64,000 nt of DNA from Eubacterium ruminantium. Its GTDB lineage: Bacteria > Bacillota > Clostridia > Lachnospirales > Lachnospiraceae. Position 1 is the first letter of the stretch, and every line of letters begins with the position of its first letter. Of this stretch, positions 62,723 to 64,000 are shown piece after piece. Under the pieces are notes generated by a model that had not been told where the DNA came from, made no database searches, and saw only the letters and a program-made list of their open reading frames with translations. Made by a program: the position numbers and the translations under genes. The stretch lies in NCBI GenBank assembly GCA_900108205.1, contig FNUU01000014.1, positions 1-64,000 on the forward strand, read 5' to 3'.

Positions 62723-62754
62723 AAAGTAAATGCAATGTACCCAACATTTACTTT
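62723..62754. promoter_or_regulatory. inverted repeat AAAGTAAATG...CATTTACTTT upstream of HIRAN gene
   Basis: Ten-base arms are perfect and separated by 12 bases. The overlapping ACTTTTGCAAAAGT (62714-62727) is itself a 14-base palindrome. They lie in the 5' region of the HIRAN-like gene, so they are candidate operators. I see no clear -10 hexamer nearby. Confidence 0.4.
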
Positions 62755-62783
62755 CGCCATTTCCTGTTCTGATACCATTGTCT

Positions 62784-62819
62784 CAGAAGTGGTGGTCGAT
62801 AAAAAGGCCACCACTTCTG
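62784..62819. repeat. hairpin CAGAAGTGGTGG...CCACCACTTCTG
   Basis: A perfect 12-bp inverted repeat around 12 bases. There is no adjacent T-run, so a terminator role is unlikely. It lies in the 382-base gap 62689-63070, which holds only repeats and no gene I can support. Confidence 0.5.
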
Positions 62820-62900
62820 TAAATACACTATGTAAACCAAAACACTCCTCTTATCATATGAAACATACTCTAAGAATTGCTCTTCTCTCTCCCCCGGGGA

Positions 62901-62921
62901 TTGGGGACGGGCAGTCCCCAA
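62901..62921. repeat. REP-like palindrome TTGGGGAC...GTCCCCAA
   Basis: Eight-base perfect arms around GGGCA. It lies directly beside the large terminator at 62921-62988. Such G-rich palindromes are, from memory, frequent intergenic repeats in Clostridia. Confidence 0.45.
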
Positions 62922-62988
62922 AAGAAAAAAAAGTTGGCTATGAGACTGCGATGGAATGCACTCTTTCCATCCGAGCCTCATAGCCAAC
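62921..62988 (-). terminator. terminator of the GNAT gene
   Basis: On the minus strand a 12-bp stem (GTTGGCTATGAG with CTCATAGCCAAC) encloses a second 7-bp stem (GATGGAA/TTCCATC) and is followed by TTTTTTTTCTTT. It ends the transcript that comes from 63859. Confidence 0.8.
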
Positions 62989-63070
62989 AGTTGCTTGCAA
63001 AACCTGGGACACACCAGTAGTTTTGTACTTCTACACCATTTTATATTTACTTCTGCACCACTTCTTTACA

Positions 63071-63859
63071 TCAATAATTCAAAATTATCTCCATCTCATG
63101 CCATTTCTCTCCGCCCCATTCAGAGGCAGATTCTCCAAGATCACGAAATCCAAACTTCTTATACATCTTGACCTTACTCGTATTACAAGTAAGTATCAAT
63201 CTACTTCGATTTCGTTCCTGTTCTCTCCGGCAATAGTTATATACCAGTTCTCTGCCAAGCCCCATCCTTCGGTATTCAGGAAGTACATCGAGACCCAGCA
63301 GCATTATATTCTTTCCGTTTGGATTATGCGTATTTGCATCTGTAAAAAATATATCCTTGAAATCATATTCTTCGGTAGCAATACCATTCAAAAATCCTGC
63401 CATCTTGCCGTTTTTTCGATCAATCGCAACCATAAACAAATCCGATGCAGTTCTGATACGTTCTTTCATATTCTCCCTTGTGCATGCTTCATTTGGAGGG
63501 AAGCATGCCTGTTCTATATCAGCTGCTTCGTCAGCCTCTGCTTGTCTTATAGTACGGAATTCAAATTGTTCATATATCTTCTGATCTTCTATACCGATTT
63601 CATCCAGCATTTTTCTTGCTTTCTTTCTACCCTCCTCGGTCAAATACACGTATTTATTACCACCTCCACGGCTATTCCTTGGATCGATTATAAACTCGCC
63701 ATCATCCAATCTCTTTATAGCATCGAAATCATATCCTTTCCATGAAATCTCATTAAAGCGATTCCCTTCCTTGTCATGAAATCTTGTCAAATACATCAGA
63801 GCTAGTGTCAGATCATCAATTGCTTCTTGTATCGTTTTCTTATCATTCTTCTCTGCCAT
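63071..63859 (-). CDS. GNAT acetyltransferase with N-terminal DUF6429-like domain
   Basis: The first ~90 residues (IDDLTLALMYLTRFHDKEG, ISWKGYDFDAIKRLDDGEF) match a small winged-helix-like DUF6429 domain. The rest is a GNAT fold with the acetyl-CoA loop VLPEYRRMGLGRELV and the C-terminal NTSKVKMYKKFGFRDLG. At 262 residues it is a common Bacillota fusion. The substrate is unknown. The RBS GGAGAGG is about 11 bases from the ATG. It is a separate unit with its own terminator, and probably belongs to the core chromosome next to the island. Confidence 0.85.
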   Translation of the reverse strand: MAEKNDKKTIQEAIDDLTLALMYLTRFHDKEGNRFNEISWKGYDFDAIKRLDDGEFIIDPRNSRGGGNKYVYLTEEGRKKARKMLDEIGIEDQKIYEQFEFRTIRQAEADEAADIEQACFPPNEACTRENMKERIRTASDLFMVAIDRKNGKMAGFLNGIATEEYDFKDIFFTDANTHNPNGKNIMLLGLDVLPEYRRMGLGRELVYNYCRREQERNRSRLILTCNTSKVKMYKKFGFRDLGESASEWGGEKWHEMEIILNY

Positions 63860-63933
63860 ATAAAATCATACCTCTCCATGATAAACCAAATGGTTTGAAA
63901 TCTTCCCCAAATTATTCACCACCAATATAACCC

Positions 63934-64000
63934 TTAATCCTCCTCTATTCCGGCCTCATGTGCACGCTTATTTATATCCTCCATCTTCGCATCCAGCTTA
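63934..64000 (-). CDS. C-terminal end of an unidentified gene (partial)
   Basis: A frame open to the window edge encodes KLDAKMEDINKRAHEAGIEED and a stop. Only 21 residues are visible, so no family can be named. It runs in the same direction as the GNAT gene, ending 74 bases before it. Confidence 0.4.
   Translation of the reverse strand, partial: KLDAKMEDINKRAHEAGIEED

Noticed and set aside
62748..63014. Minus-strand open frame of 88 codons across the terminator and palindromes
   Set aside because: It runs through three hairpins, has no ribosome binding site and a composition unlike the neighbours.
1..64000. CRISPR array, transposase, integrase or conjugation genes
   Set aside because: I looked for direct repeats with regular spacers and for recombinase and relaxase motifs and found none; the island therefore has no visible mobility gene in this window.

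Overview
The window looks like the chromosome of an AT-rich Gram-positive anaerobe of the Bacillota, most likely class Clostridia and probably Lachnospiraceae. This rests on strong AGGAGG-type ribosome binding sites, TTGACA/TATAAT promoters, a GEMM-I riboswitch, small Cys-rich proteins and PnuC/TelA/XpaC-type genes. It is an inference; no rRNA or taxonomic marker is present. Almost everything from position 615 to 60511 is read from the minus strand in tight runs of genes, and most of it resembles a very large defence or DNA-processing island. I see no transposase, integrase or CRISPR array.

Layout from left to right. (1) 20-541: five tRNA genes, all minus strand, none encoding CCA (Ala-UGC, Arg-ACG, Gly-UCC, Asp-GUC and a degenerate UGG tRNA). 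They look like mobile-element tRNAs. (2) 544-919: a terminator, a 56-residue Cys-containing peptide gene, a REP-like hairpin and a good promoter. (3) 979-7906: a transcription unit with its own extended -10 promoter: TelA, a DUF697-type GTPase, an EndA/NucA-type nuclease, an acidic Cys-rich protein, a PflA-like radical SAM enzyme, an unknown and a DUF2325 protein. (4) 7921-24439: the most striking part. A promoter, a cyclic-di-GMP-I (GEMM-I) riboswitch and a terminator precede a small HTH protein, a coiled-coil protein, an Hsp70-like ATPase, a UvrD-type helicase, DrmA and DrmB (the DISARM core), a second UvrD-type helicase, an AddB-like protein that kept its Fe-S cysteines but lost the nuclease core, and an XpaC-like protein. 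(5) 24464-26380: three small membrane or zinc-ribbon genes. (6) 26441-30195: a caspase-like protease, a CbbX/SpoVK-type AAA+ ATPase and an XRE-type regulator, flanked by two near-identical 20-bp palindromes. (7) 30260-33017: PnuC, a NadR-type NMN adenylyltransferase, a radical SAM enzyme and two small proteins. (8) 33058-37680: MazG, a phosphoribosyltransferase-RecQ fusion and DprA. (9) 37737-58039: unknowns, McrC, an EVE-like McrB, a cysteine desulfurase, a zinc-ribbon protein, a complete type 4 BREX set (brxL, pglZ, brxC, brxP), a repeat-containing partner and a WYL regulator with palindromes in its promoter region. (10) 58095-60511: a Thoeris-like TIR/macro pair with two small partners. (11) 60616-62227, plus strand: a DUF4417 protein, a deaminase-like protein and a small acidic protein. 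(12) 62268-64000: a Cys-rich 36-residue peptide, a HIRAN-like protein, several palindromes, a GNAT acetyltransferase and the end of one further gene.

How the parts may work together. BREX-4 plus the desulfurase, the PP-loop/4Fe-4S enzyme BrxP and the zinc-ribbon protein form a plausible sulfur-transfer pathway for DNA modification. McrBC and the repeat protein in the same run could be the restricting arm. The Hsp70-DrmAB-two-helicase-AddB-like operon has no methylase and no phospholipase DrmC, so it is not classical DISARM. With its second-messenger riboswitch it is my best candidate for an undescribed system. The caspase/AAA+ and TIR/macro modules look like abortive-infection effectors. All functional links are inferred from family recognition and gene order; nothing was tested by database search. 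Where I chose a start codon that differs from the longest open frame, I did so from the ribosome binding site and say so.
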